The position numbers were made by a program, and so were the translations under genes. The notes under the pieces were generated by a model, which searched no databases, had not been told where the DNA came from, and saw nothing but the letters and a program-made list of their open reading frames with translations. Shown in pieces: positions 1 to 6,565 of a DNA stretch of 12,718 nucleotides (position 1 is its first letter; each line of letters starts with the position of its first letter). This DNA comes from DATBHZ01 sp036557185. GTDB lineage: Bacteria > Actinomycetota > Acidimicrobiia > IMCC26256 > JAENVU01. The DNA is taken from NCBI GenBank assembly GCA_036557185.1, contig DATBHZ010000080.1, positions 1 to 12,718 on the forward strand, written 5' to 3'.

Positions 1-52
1 GTCCCGGTCACCCACGACCGGTCAGGGTAGGTGGCCTGCCGTGCCGCCGGGC

Positions 53-58
53 TACGTT
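53..58 (+). promoter_or_regulatory. Candidate -10 box (TACGTT) for a leaderless transcript
   Basis: TACGTT fits the actinobacterial TANNNT -10 consensus and ends exactly six bases before the A of ATG at 65. That is the spacing expected if transcription begins at the start codon. No Shine-Dalgarno is present before 65, and no convincing -35 is visible. This is an inference from spacing only. Confidence 0.4.
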
Positions 59-64
59 GCGCCG

Positions 65-706
65 ATGCCGATCGCCGCCGTGATCTTCGACCTCGGAGGC
101 GTCGTCTTCCCGTCCCCGTTCGACCTCTTCGCCGCCTACGAGGCCGCCGAGGGCCTGCCGGACCGGTTCATCCGCAACGTGGTCGCCGCGAGCGCCGATC
201 ACGGGGCATGGGCGCGCTTGGAGCGCAACGACGTCACGTTCGAGGACTTCTGCAAGGAGTTCGAGAACGAGTGCCGCCAGGCGGGCGGATCCGTCGACGC
301 GCAGAAGCTGATGGCTGGCGTGGGCGCGCGCTTCGAGCCGCGACCCGAGATGCTCCGAGCGATCACGTCCATCCGAGAGCACGGGCTGAAGCTCGGCGCG
401 CTCACGAACAACTGGGCACCCTCGGCGAGCAAAGCGCTGCCGGACCTCGACACGAGGCGTGACCTCGTCTTCGACGTCGTCGTCGAGTCCTCCGTCGAGC
501 GTCTGCGCAAACCCGATCCGCGGATCTACGAGCTCATCTGCACGCGTCTCGACATCCGGCCGGACGAAGCCGTCTTCCTCGACGACCTCGGCGTCAACCT
601 CAAGCCCGCGAGAGAGCTCGGCATGACGACGATCAAGGTCATCGAAGCGAGCGCGGCGCTCGACGAGCTCGCGGAGGTACTCGGCTTTCCGCTGGGTGCC
701 GCTTGA
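65..706 (+). CDS. HAD-superfamily hydrolase (sEH-N/ACAD10/YihX-like)
   Basis: The 213-residue protein is a cytosolic haloacid-dehalogenase-fold hydrolase, probably a phosphatase of unknown substrate. Motif I is FDLGGVV with nucleophile Asp9. The usual second Asp of DxD is Gly11, as in the YihX, ACAD10 and epoxide-hydrolase-N type (family knowledge). Motif II is Thr114 in ALTNN, motif III is Lys149 in RKPDP, and motif IV is the Asp173-Asp174 pair in FLDDLG. A helical cap lies between residues 18 and 95. The ATG at 65 is preferred over an in-frame GTG at 41 because motif I then begins at residue 8, and because a TACGTT box ends six bases upstream, which fits a leaderless transcript. The stop at 704-706 overlaps the next ATG in TGATG, so the following gene is translationally coupled. 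The fold is certain; the substrate is not known. Confidence 0.9.
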   Translation: MPIAAVIFDLGGVVFPSPFDLFAAYEAAEGLPDRFIRNVVAASADHGAWARLERNDVTFEDFCKEFENECRQAGGSVDAQKLMAGVGARFEPRPEMLRAITSIREHGLKLGALTNNWAPSASKALPDLDTRRDLVFDVVVESSVERLRKPDPRIYELICTRLDIRPDEAVFLDDLGVNLKPARELGMTTIKVIEASAALDELAEVLGFPLGAA

Positions 707-1323
707 TGGACCTCCTGCTGGTGCGCCATGCACAACCGCGCCGGATCGGGACGGAGGAGTCGAGCGGCACGGCCGCCGACCCGGAGCTCACCGAGGCCGG
801 GCGCCTGCAGGCACAGCGGCTCGCCGCGTGGTTGGCGCCCGAGCGCATCGATCTCGTGGTGAGCAGCCCGCTCCGTCGTGCCGTGGAGACGGCACAGGCA
901 GTCGCAGACGCCCACGGGCTGAAGGTCGAGGTCGTCGATCAGCTCCGGGAGTACGACGCGGACTCGTCCGAGTACATCCCGATGGAGGAGCTGCGCGAAA
1001 CCAAGGACGACCGATGGCAGGCGATGGTCGAAGGGCGCTGGGAGGACTACGGCGGGGAGCCGCCCGACGTCTTTCGCGCCAGGATCGTTCCGTGCATCGA
1101 CGGCATCATCGACGCGCATCCGGGCCAGCAGGTCGTGGCGTCGTGTCACGGAGGTGTGATCAACGTGTTCACCGCGGCACTGCTCGGACTGCCCCACCAC
1201 CTCTGGTTCGACCCCGCGTACACGAGCATCACGCGCATCCGTGCGGCGCGGAACGGCGTCCGCTCCCTCGCGTCGCTCAACGAGACGGGACATCTCCTCG
1301 GCAACCGGGAGGTCGCACCATGA
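706..1323 (+). CDS. Histidine phosphatase family protein (phosphoglycerate-mutase-like)
   Basis: The 205-residue protein has the branch-1 histidine phosphatase pattern. The RHA motif holds Arg7 and the phospho-accepting His8. SSPLRRAVETA (residues 53-63) supplies the second phosphate-binding Arg. Glu82 in REYD is the likely acid, and His148 in SCHGG is the second catalytic His. Length is normal for small cofactor-independent phosphatases; the substrate (sugar phosphate, nucleotide or other) cannot be read from the sequence. The ATG at 706 shares its A with the upstream TGA. A TTG codon just before it is in frame but less likely to be used. The stop overlaps the next start as ATGA, so this gene is the middle one of a coupled three-gene unit with the HAD hydrolase and the crotonase. 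Confidence 0.9.
   Translation: MDLLLVRHAQPRRIGTEESSGTAADPELTEAGRLQAQRLAAWLAPERIDLVVSSPLRRAVETAQAVADAHGLKVEVVDQLREYDADSSEYIPMEELRETKDDRWQAMVEGRWEDYGGEPPDVFRARIVPCIDGIIDAHPGQQVVASCHGGVINVFTAALLGLPHHLWFDPAYTSITRIRAARNGVRSLASLNETGHLLGNREVAP
1307..1312 (+). promoter_or_regulatory. Ribosome binding site GGGAGG
   Basis: GGGAGG lies seven bases before the ATG at 1320, inside the end of the histidine phosphatase gene. It fixes the crotonase start at 1320 rather than at codons further upstream in the same frame. Confidence 0.7.
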
Positions 1324-2084
1324 CCGTGCACATCGAGGACGACGGACCGGTACGGGTGGTCACGATCGACCGTCCTCGAGCGCGCAACGCCGTGGACCGC
1401 GAGACCGCCGAGGCGCTCGCCGACGCGTTCCGCGCGTTCGAAGCCGACGAAGACGTTCTCGTCGCGGTGCTCACCGGGGCGGACGGCACCTTCTGCGCCG
1501 GTGCCGACCTGAAGGCGATGTCGAACGTCGTCGAGCCGGAGGGGGACGGTCCCATGGGCCCGTCGCGGATGCTGCTCTCGAAGCCGGTGCTCGCCGCGGT
1601 CGAGGGCCACGCCGTCGCCGGTGGCCTGGAGCTGGCGCTCTGGTGCGATCTGCGGATCGCCGCGCGCGATGCCGTCTTCGGTGTGTTCTGCCGGCGCTGG
1701 GGTGTGCCGCTGATCGACGGGGGGACGGTCCGGCTGCCACGGTTGATCGGGCAGTCCAACGCGCTCGACCTCATCCTGACCGGGCGCGGTGTGAGCGGCG
1801 ACGAGGCACTCCGCATGGGTCTCGCCAACCGTCTCACGGAGCCCGGGGGCGCGCTCGCCGCCGCGGTCACGATGGGCAAGGAGCTGGCCGAGCTGCCACA
1901 GGTGTGCATGCGGAACGACCGGCGGTCGGTGCACGATCAATGGGGGATGTCGATCGACGCAGCGCTCGCGCGCGAGCTCGAGCTCGGCGTCGCGTCGTTG
2001 CGTTCGCCGGATCTGGCGGTGGGCCGGTTCGTCGCCGGTGAAGGGCGTCACGGAGAGCCGTCGCCGCGGCCGCAGTCGTCGTAG
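1320..2084 (+). CDS. Enoyl-CoA hydratase/isomerase family (crotonase fold) protein
   Basis: The 254-residue protein has both oxyanion-hole segments of the crotonase fold: CAGADL at 59-64 and AVAGGLELAL at 98-107. It therefore binds an acyl-CoA thioester. Glu104 matches catalytic Glu144 of rat mitochondrial enoyl-CoA hydratase. The position of the second catalytic Glu (Glu164 in rat, 20 residues on) is Cys124, in FGVFCRRWGVP. A classical syn-hydration is therefore doubtful; isomerase, hydrolase or another crotonase reaction is possible. Full length for the family. It begins at an ATGA overlap with the histidine phosphatase and has its own good Shine-Dalgarno. The TAG stop is also the start of a possible -10 box for the next gene. 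The fold is certain and the reaction uncertain. Confidence 0.9.
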   Translation: MTVHIEDDGPVRVVTIDRPRARNAVDRETAEALADAFRAFEADEDVLVAVLTGADGTFCAGADLKAMSNVVEPEGDGPMGPSRMLLSKPVLAAVEGHAVAGGLELALWCDLRIAARDAVFGVFCRRWGVPLIDGGTVRLPRLIGQSNALDLILTGRGVSGDEALRMGLANRLTEPGGALAAAVTMGKELAELPQVCMRNDRRSVHDQWGMSIDAALARELELGVASLRSPDLAVGRFVAGEGRHGEPSPRPQSS

Positions 2085-2087
2085 ACT
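2082..2087 (+). promoter_or_regulatory. Candidate -10 box (TAGACT) for the CBS-citrate synthase gene
   Basis: TAGACT fits the actinobacterial TANNNT consensus, and its first three bases are the stop codon of the crotonase gene. If used, transcription would start near 2094 and leave a 5' leader of about 130 bases. No clear -35 element is visible 16-19 bases upstream, so this is only a candidate. Confidence 0.35.
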
Positions 2088-2222
2088 GCCGGGCGAACCA
2101 ACAGGCACACGCCACACCCGGGACGCCCGGGACCACACGCCCCGGGAACGACAACCCGGGCCACGAGACCCGAGCACGCACCGGGCACAGAACCGGGGCA
2201 GACCCGGGCGCTAGGAGGAGCC
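2085..2222 (+). promoter_or_regulatory. CCCGGG-rich leader before the citrate synthase gene
   Basis: This 138-base gap has no reading frame of note. CCCGGG occurs five times (2117, 2126, 2141, 2155, 2203), with near matches at about 2180 and 2190, separated by A/C-rich spacers such as CACACGCC. Each copy is self-complementary and any two can pair, so the leader RNA could form several alternative stems. It ends in a strong AGGAGG. It does not match a riboswitch class that I recognise. A structured leader is an inference. Confidence 0.35.
2213..2218 (+). promoter_or_regulatory. Ribosome binding site AGGAGG
   Basis: A full-consensus AGGAGG lies four bases before the ATG at 2223, with a further GAG directly after it. 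It is the strongest Shine-Dalgarno in the window and firmly sets the start of the CBS-citrate synthase, so the N-terminal CBS domains belong to the protein. Confidence 0.8.
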
Positions 2223-3773
2223 ATGTCCACGGCCGACTCCGGGCGGTCGCGCACCGTCGCAGACATCATGAGCCGCCCCGTCGTCACCGTCGGATCCGAC
2301 GAGAAGGTTGCCGAGGCCGCCGCGCGCATGCGCGAGCAGCGAGTGGGATCAGTCGTCGCCCTCGACGAGGGCCGCCCGGTCGGCATCCTCACCGAACGCG
2401 ACCTCGTGCGCATCGCCGCGGCGGGTGCGGACACCGGAACGACGACGGTGCGCGAGTGGATGACGGCGAGCCCGGATTCCGTCGCGCCCGACGTCGACGT
2501 CATCGACGCGTTCGCCAGCCTCGCCGAACGCGGTTACCGGCACATCCCGGTGATCGACGGTGAGGAGCTGGTCGGCATCGTGTCGATGCGCGACCTCATG
2601 AAGATCGCCCAGATCCAACCTGCGGAAAATCTCGCGCACGAGATCCCGCGCGGCTTGGAAGGCGTTGTCGTCGCCGAGACCGACATCGGCGACGTGCGCG
2701 GGCTCGAGGGCTTCTACCACTACCGGCAGTACAACGCGGTCGAGCTCGCGGAAAAGCGGACGCTCGAAGACGTGTGGTACCTCCTGTTCGAGGGCGAGCT
2801 GCCCTCACTCTCGCAGCGCGACGCGTTCATGGAGCAGGTCGCCGCCCTGCGCGTGATCCCGGAGGACGTCGCCGAGGTCCTTCCTGCCATCGCGAAGCTC
2901 GGCGACACTGCACCGCCGCTCGACATGCTGCGCACGACCGTGTCGTTGCTCGCCGCGAGCCTCGACTTCCGTCCGTCGCTCGATCTCACAGGCGTCGAGC
3001 TGCGAGCGCAGGCACTGCAGGTGTGTGCGGTCGTGCCGACGTTGCTCACGAGCATCTACCGGCTGCGCCACGGCCTGCAGCCGATCCCTCCGGATCCCGG
3101 GCTGCCCTACGCCGCGAACTACCTGCACATGTTGCACGGCGAGGCCGCCACCGACGAGGCGACGCGTGCCGTTGAGCAGTACCTCATCTCGACGATCGAC
3201 CACGGCTTCAACGCGTCGACGTTCACGGCGCGTGTCATCACGTCGACCGGTGCAGACGTCGGCGCCGCTGTCGTCGGTGCGATCGGTGCGCTTTCGGGAC
3301 CGTTGCACGGTGGAGCACCGAGCCGCGCGCTCGCAATGCTCGACGCCATCGGCACGCTCGACAAGGCCGAGCCGTGGTTGCGCGACGCCGTCGAGCGCGG
3401 CGACCGCCTCATGGGCTTCGGCCACCGGGTGTACAAGACCGACGATCCGCGCTCGGTCATGCTCCGCGGGGTTGCCGAGCGCCTCGGCGGGCCGAAGGTG
3501 GAGCTCGCGAAGCAGATCGAGCAGAAGGCCATCGACGTGCTCGCCGAGCTCAAGCCGGGTCGCAAGCTCTACACGAACGTCGAGTTCTACGCCGGGATCG
3601 TCATGGACTACTGCGGGATCCCTCGCGAGATGTTCACGCCGACGTTCGCATCGAGCAGGGTGATCGGCTGGTGCGCGCACATCCTCGAGCAGGCTGCCGA
3701 CAACCGGCTCATCCGCCCGAGCGCGCTCTACGTCGGCCCTCCGCCGCCGCAGCCGGTTCCGCCCATCGCCTGA
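2223..3773 (+). CDS. CBS-domain-pair/citrate synthase fusion (citrate or 2-methylcitrate synthase)
   Basis: The 516-residue protein has two CBS domains (about 12-66 and 78-130; signatures GILTERD and GIVSMRD) followed by a complete citrate synthase core (about 142-510) starting at RGLEGVVVAETDIGDV. The core condenses oxaloacetate with acetyl-CoA or propionyl-CoA. Catalytic His362 lies in GPLHGGA and His401 in GFGHRVYK. The third catalytic position, Asp362 of the E. coli enzyme, is Glu454 in TNVEFYAG. From memory, the actinobacterial CitA-type lineage also has Glu here. CBS pairs usually bind adenine nucleotides, so energy-state control of carbon entry into the TCA or methylcitrate cycle is a reasonable inference. 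The usual length of about 370-430 residues is exceeded because of the CBS part. The gene is probably monocistronic, with a long leader, and convergent with the next gene over 21 bases. Acetyl- versus propionyl-CoA preference cannot be told. Confidence 0.93.
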   Translation: MSTADSGRSRTVADIMSRPVVTVGSDEKVAEAAARMREQRVGSVVALDEGRPVGILTERDLVRIAAAGADTGTTTVREWMTASPDSVAPDVDVIDAFASLAERGYRHIPVIDGEELVGIVSMRDLMKIAQIQPAENLAHEIPRGLEGVVVAETDIGDVRGLEGFYHYRQYNAVELAEKRTLEDVWYLLFEGELPSLSQRDAFMEQVAALRVIPEDVAEVLPAIAKLGDTAPPLDMLRTTVSLLAASLDFRPSLDLTGVELRAQALQVCAVVPTLLTSIYRLRHGLQPIPPDPGLPYAANYLHMLHGEAATDEATRAVEQYLISTIDHGFNASTFTARVITSTGADVGAAVVGAIGALSGPLHGGAPSRALAMLDAIGTLDKAEPWLRDAVERGDRLMGFGHRVYKTDDPRSVMLRGVAERLGGPKVELAKQIEQKAIDVLAELKPGRKLYTNVEFYAGIVMDYCGIPREMFTPTFASSRVIGWCAHILEQAADNRLIRPSALYVGPPPPQPVPPIA

Positions 3774-3794
3774 GACGGACCAGGACGAGCGCGC

Positions 3795-4202
3795 TCAGTC
3801 GAGCGTCGGTGTCTGCAAGAGCCAGATCGGCAGCGTGCGGCGGAGCTCGGTGTCGACGTAGAGGCGCACTTCGATGCTGCCGTAGCGCTCGATGGGAACG
3901 TTGCGGAGATCGAATGTGATCGGCACGTTCAGGTTTTCACCGATCATCAGCTCGGGAGCTCCCAGCTGGATCTCGCCTGCGATCTCGGCGAGCTCCTGGC
4001 CGTCCTCGTCGACGACCACGACGCGCACCTCACGAGCGGCCTCGGCCTCGAGACGTTCGAGCTCGAGGACCATCGCGAAGTAGACGCCCAGTGGCGCCGG
4101 GAGCGCTTCGCGGTAGCAGCGCGTCACGCCACCGGAGGCTACGAACAGCAGTCCCTCCCGAACCTGGGCGAAATCGGCAAGCATCGCGGTGGTGACTTCC
4201 AT
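3795..4202 (-). CDS. Conserved-looking hypothetical protein, possibly DUF6941-like
   Basis: The 135-residue protein has no signal peptide or membrane segment. It begins MEVTTAMLADFAQVREGLLF and continues as an alternating beta pattern, ending in RLYVDTELRRTLPIWL. The opening (alternating start, LAD.A.VR.GLLFV.GGG) resembles small actinobacterial proteins that I associate with DUF6941; this is from memory and unsure. The segment ELERLEAEAAREV is charged and helical. Codon use matches the neighbours and the translation is well behaved, so it is a real gene. The start ATG has no Shine-Dalgarno, but a TAACCT box lies eight bases upstream on the same strand, which fits a leaderless transcript. It is divergent from the drug exporter by only 18 bases. 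Function unknown. Confidence 0.8.
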   Translation of the reverse strand: MEVTTAMLADFAQVREGLLFVASGGVTRCYREALPAPLGVYFAMVLELERLEAEAAREVRVVVVDEDGQELAEIAGEIQLGAPELMIGENLNVPITFDLRNVPIERYGSIEVRLYVDTELRRTLPIWLLQTPTLD

Positions 4203-4210
4203 GAGCCGTG

Positions 4211-4216
4211 AGGTTA
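4211..4216 (-). promoter_or_regulatory. Candidate -10 box (TAACCT) for the hypothetical gene
   Basis: Read on the - strand, TAACCT fits TANNNT and ends eight bases before the A of the ATG at 4202, where no Shine-Dalgarno is present. A leaderless transcript starting at the ATG would fit. The same bases hold the GAGG Shine-Dalgarno (4210-4213) of the gene on the opposite strand. Confidence 0.35.
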
Positions 4217-4220
4217 GAGG

Positions 4221-5699
4221 GTGACCGACGCCGGGCTCGCGCTGAAGTCACCTGCAGGTCGCTGGGTGCTGATCGCGTCGGTGCTCGGCTCGGGCATGGC
4301 CATGTTGGACGCGACGGTGGTGAACATCGCGCTCCCGGTGATCGGCCGCGACCTCGACACCACCTTCGCCAACCTGCAATGGGTGCTGAACGCGTACACG
4401 CTGATGCTCGCAGGCTTCCTGCTGCTCGGCGGTGCGCTCGGCGACCGCTTCGGCCGCAAGCGGCTCTTCCTGACCGGCGTGGTGTGGTTCGCGCTCGCAT
4501 CGATGCTCTGCGCCGTCGCGCCGTCGGCCGAGGTCCTCATCGCTGCACGGGCGCTTCAGGGGGTCGGCGCCGCACTGATGACACCCAACAGCCTCGCGTT
4601 GCTCGAGGCGAGCTTCTCGTCGACGGACCGCGCGGCCGCCATCGGAGCGTGGTCGGGGCTCGGCGGGGTCATGACCGCCCTCGGCCCGTTCGTCGGCGGG
4701 TGGCTGATCCAGGCGGCGAGCTGGCGATGGATCTTCTTCATCAACGTTCCGTTCGCGATCGCGATCGTGGCGCTCGCGAGCCGGCATCTCCCTGAGAGCG
4801 CCGACGCGAATGCACCACGGCACATCGACGCGCGTGGCGCCGCGCTGGCCGTCGTGGGTCTCGCTGGCCTGGTGAACGCCCTCATCGCGGGCCCGGAGCG
4901 CGGATGGACCTCAGCGGGCGTGCTCGTGAGCCTCGTCGTCGGTGTCGCGTGCCTCGTCGCGTTCGTGGCGAGCGAGGCACGCAGCGCGCACCCGCTGCTC
5001 CCGCTCGGGCTCTTCTCGATCGGCAACTTCCGCGCAGCCAACCTTGTGACGCTCATTGTGTACGCAGCCCTCACCGGAGCGACCTTCCTCCTCCCGATCC
5101 AGCTCCAGACGGTGGTCGGGTACTCGGCGCTCGCCGCAGGAGTCTCGCTGCTGCCATTGACGGTGATCATGCTGCTCTTCTCGGCGCGCGCCGGGCGGCT
5201 GGCCACGCGCATCGGACCCCGGATCCCGATGGCGCTCGGGCCCGTGGTCGCGGGCATCGGGGTGATGCTCCTCGCGCGGATCGGCGCCGGGAGCACCTAC
5301 TTCGCCGACGTGTTCCCCGCGGTCGTGGTGTTCGGCGCCGGTCTTGCGCTCACCGTCGCACCGCTCACCGCGACCGCGCTCGGGTCGGTACGCGACGAGA
5401 ACGCGGGGATCGCATCTGCCGTCAACAGTGACGTCGCGCGCATCGGCGGGCTGATCGCCGTGGCGATCCTGCCGGTGCTCGCGGGAATCAGCAACGCCGA
5501 CTTCAACAACGCCGCGGCTTTCTCCGACGCGTTCCACACCGCTATGTTCATCTCGGGCTTCGGGCTCATCGCCGGGGGTGTCCTCGCGTGGTTCACTGTG
5601 CGCGCCCCGGAGATCTCCGAAGCGGTCGTGAGCGAGCCCACGTCACACTGCGCGCTCGACGCCACGCCGCTGCGCGCCGACTGCGTCGACGCCGCATAG
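4221..5699 (+). CDS. MFS transporter, DHA2 (EmrB/QacA-type) drug:H+ antiporter, 14 TM
   Basis: The 492-residue inner-membrane protein has the DHA2 signatures. The motif LDATVVNIALP (29-39, acidic Asp30) sits in TM1, and motif A GDRFGRKR (74-81) lies between TM2 and TM3. A motif-B-type Arg110 is in AARALQGVGAALMTPNSLAL. The 14 hydrophobic segments and the length of about 490 are typical of proton-driven multidrug exporters; the substrate is unknown. The GTG start at 4221 is supported by GAGG at 4210-4213, seven bases upstream, and places a short cytosolic segment before TM1. The last ~25 residues are polar and cytosolic. The stop TAG directly abuts the ATG of the PAP2 gene, so the two are likely cotranscribed. 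No regulator of TetR or MarR type is adjacent. Confidence 0.93.
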   Translation: MTDAGLALKSPAGRWVLIASVLGSGMAMLDATVVNIALPVIGRDLDTTFANLQWVLNAYTLMLAGFLLLGGALGDRFGRKRLFLTGVVWFALASMLCAVAPSAEVLIAARALQGVGAALMTPNSLALLEASFSSTDRAAAIGAWSGLGGVMTALGPFVGGWLIQAASWRWIFFINVPFAIAIVALASRHLPESADANAPRHIDARGAALAVVGLAGLVNALIAGPERGWTSAGVLVSLVVGVACLVAFVASEARSAHPLLPLGLFSIGNFRAANLVTLIVYAALTGATFLLPIQLQTVVGYSALAAGVSLLPLTVIMLLFSARAGRLATRIGPRIPMALGPVVAGIGVMLLARIGAGSTYFADVFPAVVVFGAGLALTVAPLTATALGSVRDENAGIASAVNSDVARIGGLIAVAILPVLAGISNADFNNAAAFSDAFHTAMFISGFGLIAGGVLAWFTVRAPEISEAVVSEPTSHCALDATPLRADCVDAA

Positions 5700-6563
5700 A
5701 TGCGCGAGCGCCGAACGGCACTCTTCCTGGTCGCCGCGATCGCGCTCGTGCTTCTCGTGGCGTTGTACTTCTTCGGCGTACGCACCGCCTGGGGCCAACG
5801 CATCGACGCCGCCGCGCTCCGGGGCTCGGGCACACTCCGCCCGACGGCAGTCCATGCCGCGGGACGACTGCTCGCCACGATCGACGTCGCCTCGCTGGCG
5901 CTCATCGGTGCTGCGATCGTCCTCGTCGCCGTCACGCGCCGGCGGCCCTTTCTCGCCATCGGGGTCGCGATCATCATCGGCGCGTCGGTGGTGACGACCG
6001 AGATGCTCAAGCACGTGATCCTCCCGAGGCCGTATCTCGGAGTGGTGGATCTCCTGCGCTTCCATCCGAGCTTCCCCAGCGGTCACACCACGGTTGCGAT
6101 GTCACTCGCCGTCGCGGCCACGCTGGTGACGCCCGTGCGCGCACGCGGCTGGGTCGCGCTCGTCGCCGCGCTCTACGCGAGCAGCATCGGCATCGCCACG
6201 GTGGCCACCGGCAACCACCGGCCGAGCGATCCGATCGGAGCAGTCCTCGTCGTCACGTTCTGGGCTGCGCTCGTCATGGCGGGGCTCACGACCATCTCGA
6301 CGACGGTGCCGCGTGAGCGCCAAGGTCCCACGATCAGCCCTGCACTCGCGCTCGGAGGGATCATCGCACTCGGGGTCGCGTTCGCCGCACTGGTCGTCAC
6401 CGCGGTGGCGATCCGGCAGGCACGTCTCGGATCCGTGGGACTCCGCGGAGCGTTCGTCGGCGCCGCAGCCGCCATCGCCGGTGCAGCCTTCGTCGCGATC
6501 GCGACGCTCGTGTGGGTGCTGCGTGATGTCACCGTCGACCCGCCACCGCCCACCGATGGGTGA
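5700..6563 (+). CDS. PAP2-family membrane phosphatase (lipid phosphatase)
   Basis: The 287-residue integral membrane protein has about six or more hydrophobic segments. Its PAP2 motifs are KHVILPRP (Lys104, Arg110; one residue shorter than the canonical Kx6RP), PSGH (126-129, His129) and a third motif ending HRPSD (His173, Asp177). The SR pair that normally starts motif three is AT here, so the usual phosphate-contacting Arg is absent, although an Arg follows the catalytic His. Related enzymes dephosphorylate phosphatidate or undecaprenyl diphosphate; which applies here is not known. A C-terminal extension of about 90 residues adds two or three more TM segments. The start abuts the MFS stop without a Shine-Dalgarno, so translation is probably coupled. 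It converges with the UPF0104 gene; the stops are two bases apart. Confidence 0.88.
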   Translation: MRERRTALFLVAAIALVLLVALYFFGVRTAWGQRIDAAALRGSGTLRPTAVHAAGRLLATIDVASLALIGAAIVLVAVTRRRPFLAIGVAIIIGASVVTTEMLKHVILPRPYLGVVDLLRFHPSFPSGHTTVAMSLAVAATLVTPVRARGWVALVAALYASSIGIATVATGNHRPSDPIGAVLVVTFWAALVMAGLTTISTTVPRERQGPTISPALALGGIIALGVAFAALVVTAVAIRQARLGSVGLRGAFVGAAAAIAGAAFVAIATLVWVLRDVTVDPPPPTDG

Positions 6564-6565
6564 GG

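Noticed and set aside
1146..2177. A 343-codon open frame on the - strand
   Set aside because: It is antisense to the histidine phosphatase and crotonase genes, has low-complexity charged composition and carries no recognisable domain.
2805..3680. A 291-codon open frame on the - strand
   Set aside because: It is antisense to the catalytic core of citrate synthase, whose motifs are intact. Composition only.
3774..3794. Possible terminator between the citrate synthase and the unknown gene
   Set aside because: The 21-base gap has no inverted repeat of useful length and no T-tract.
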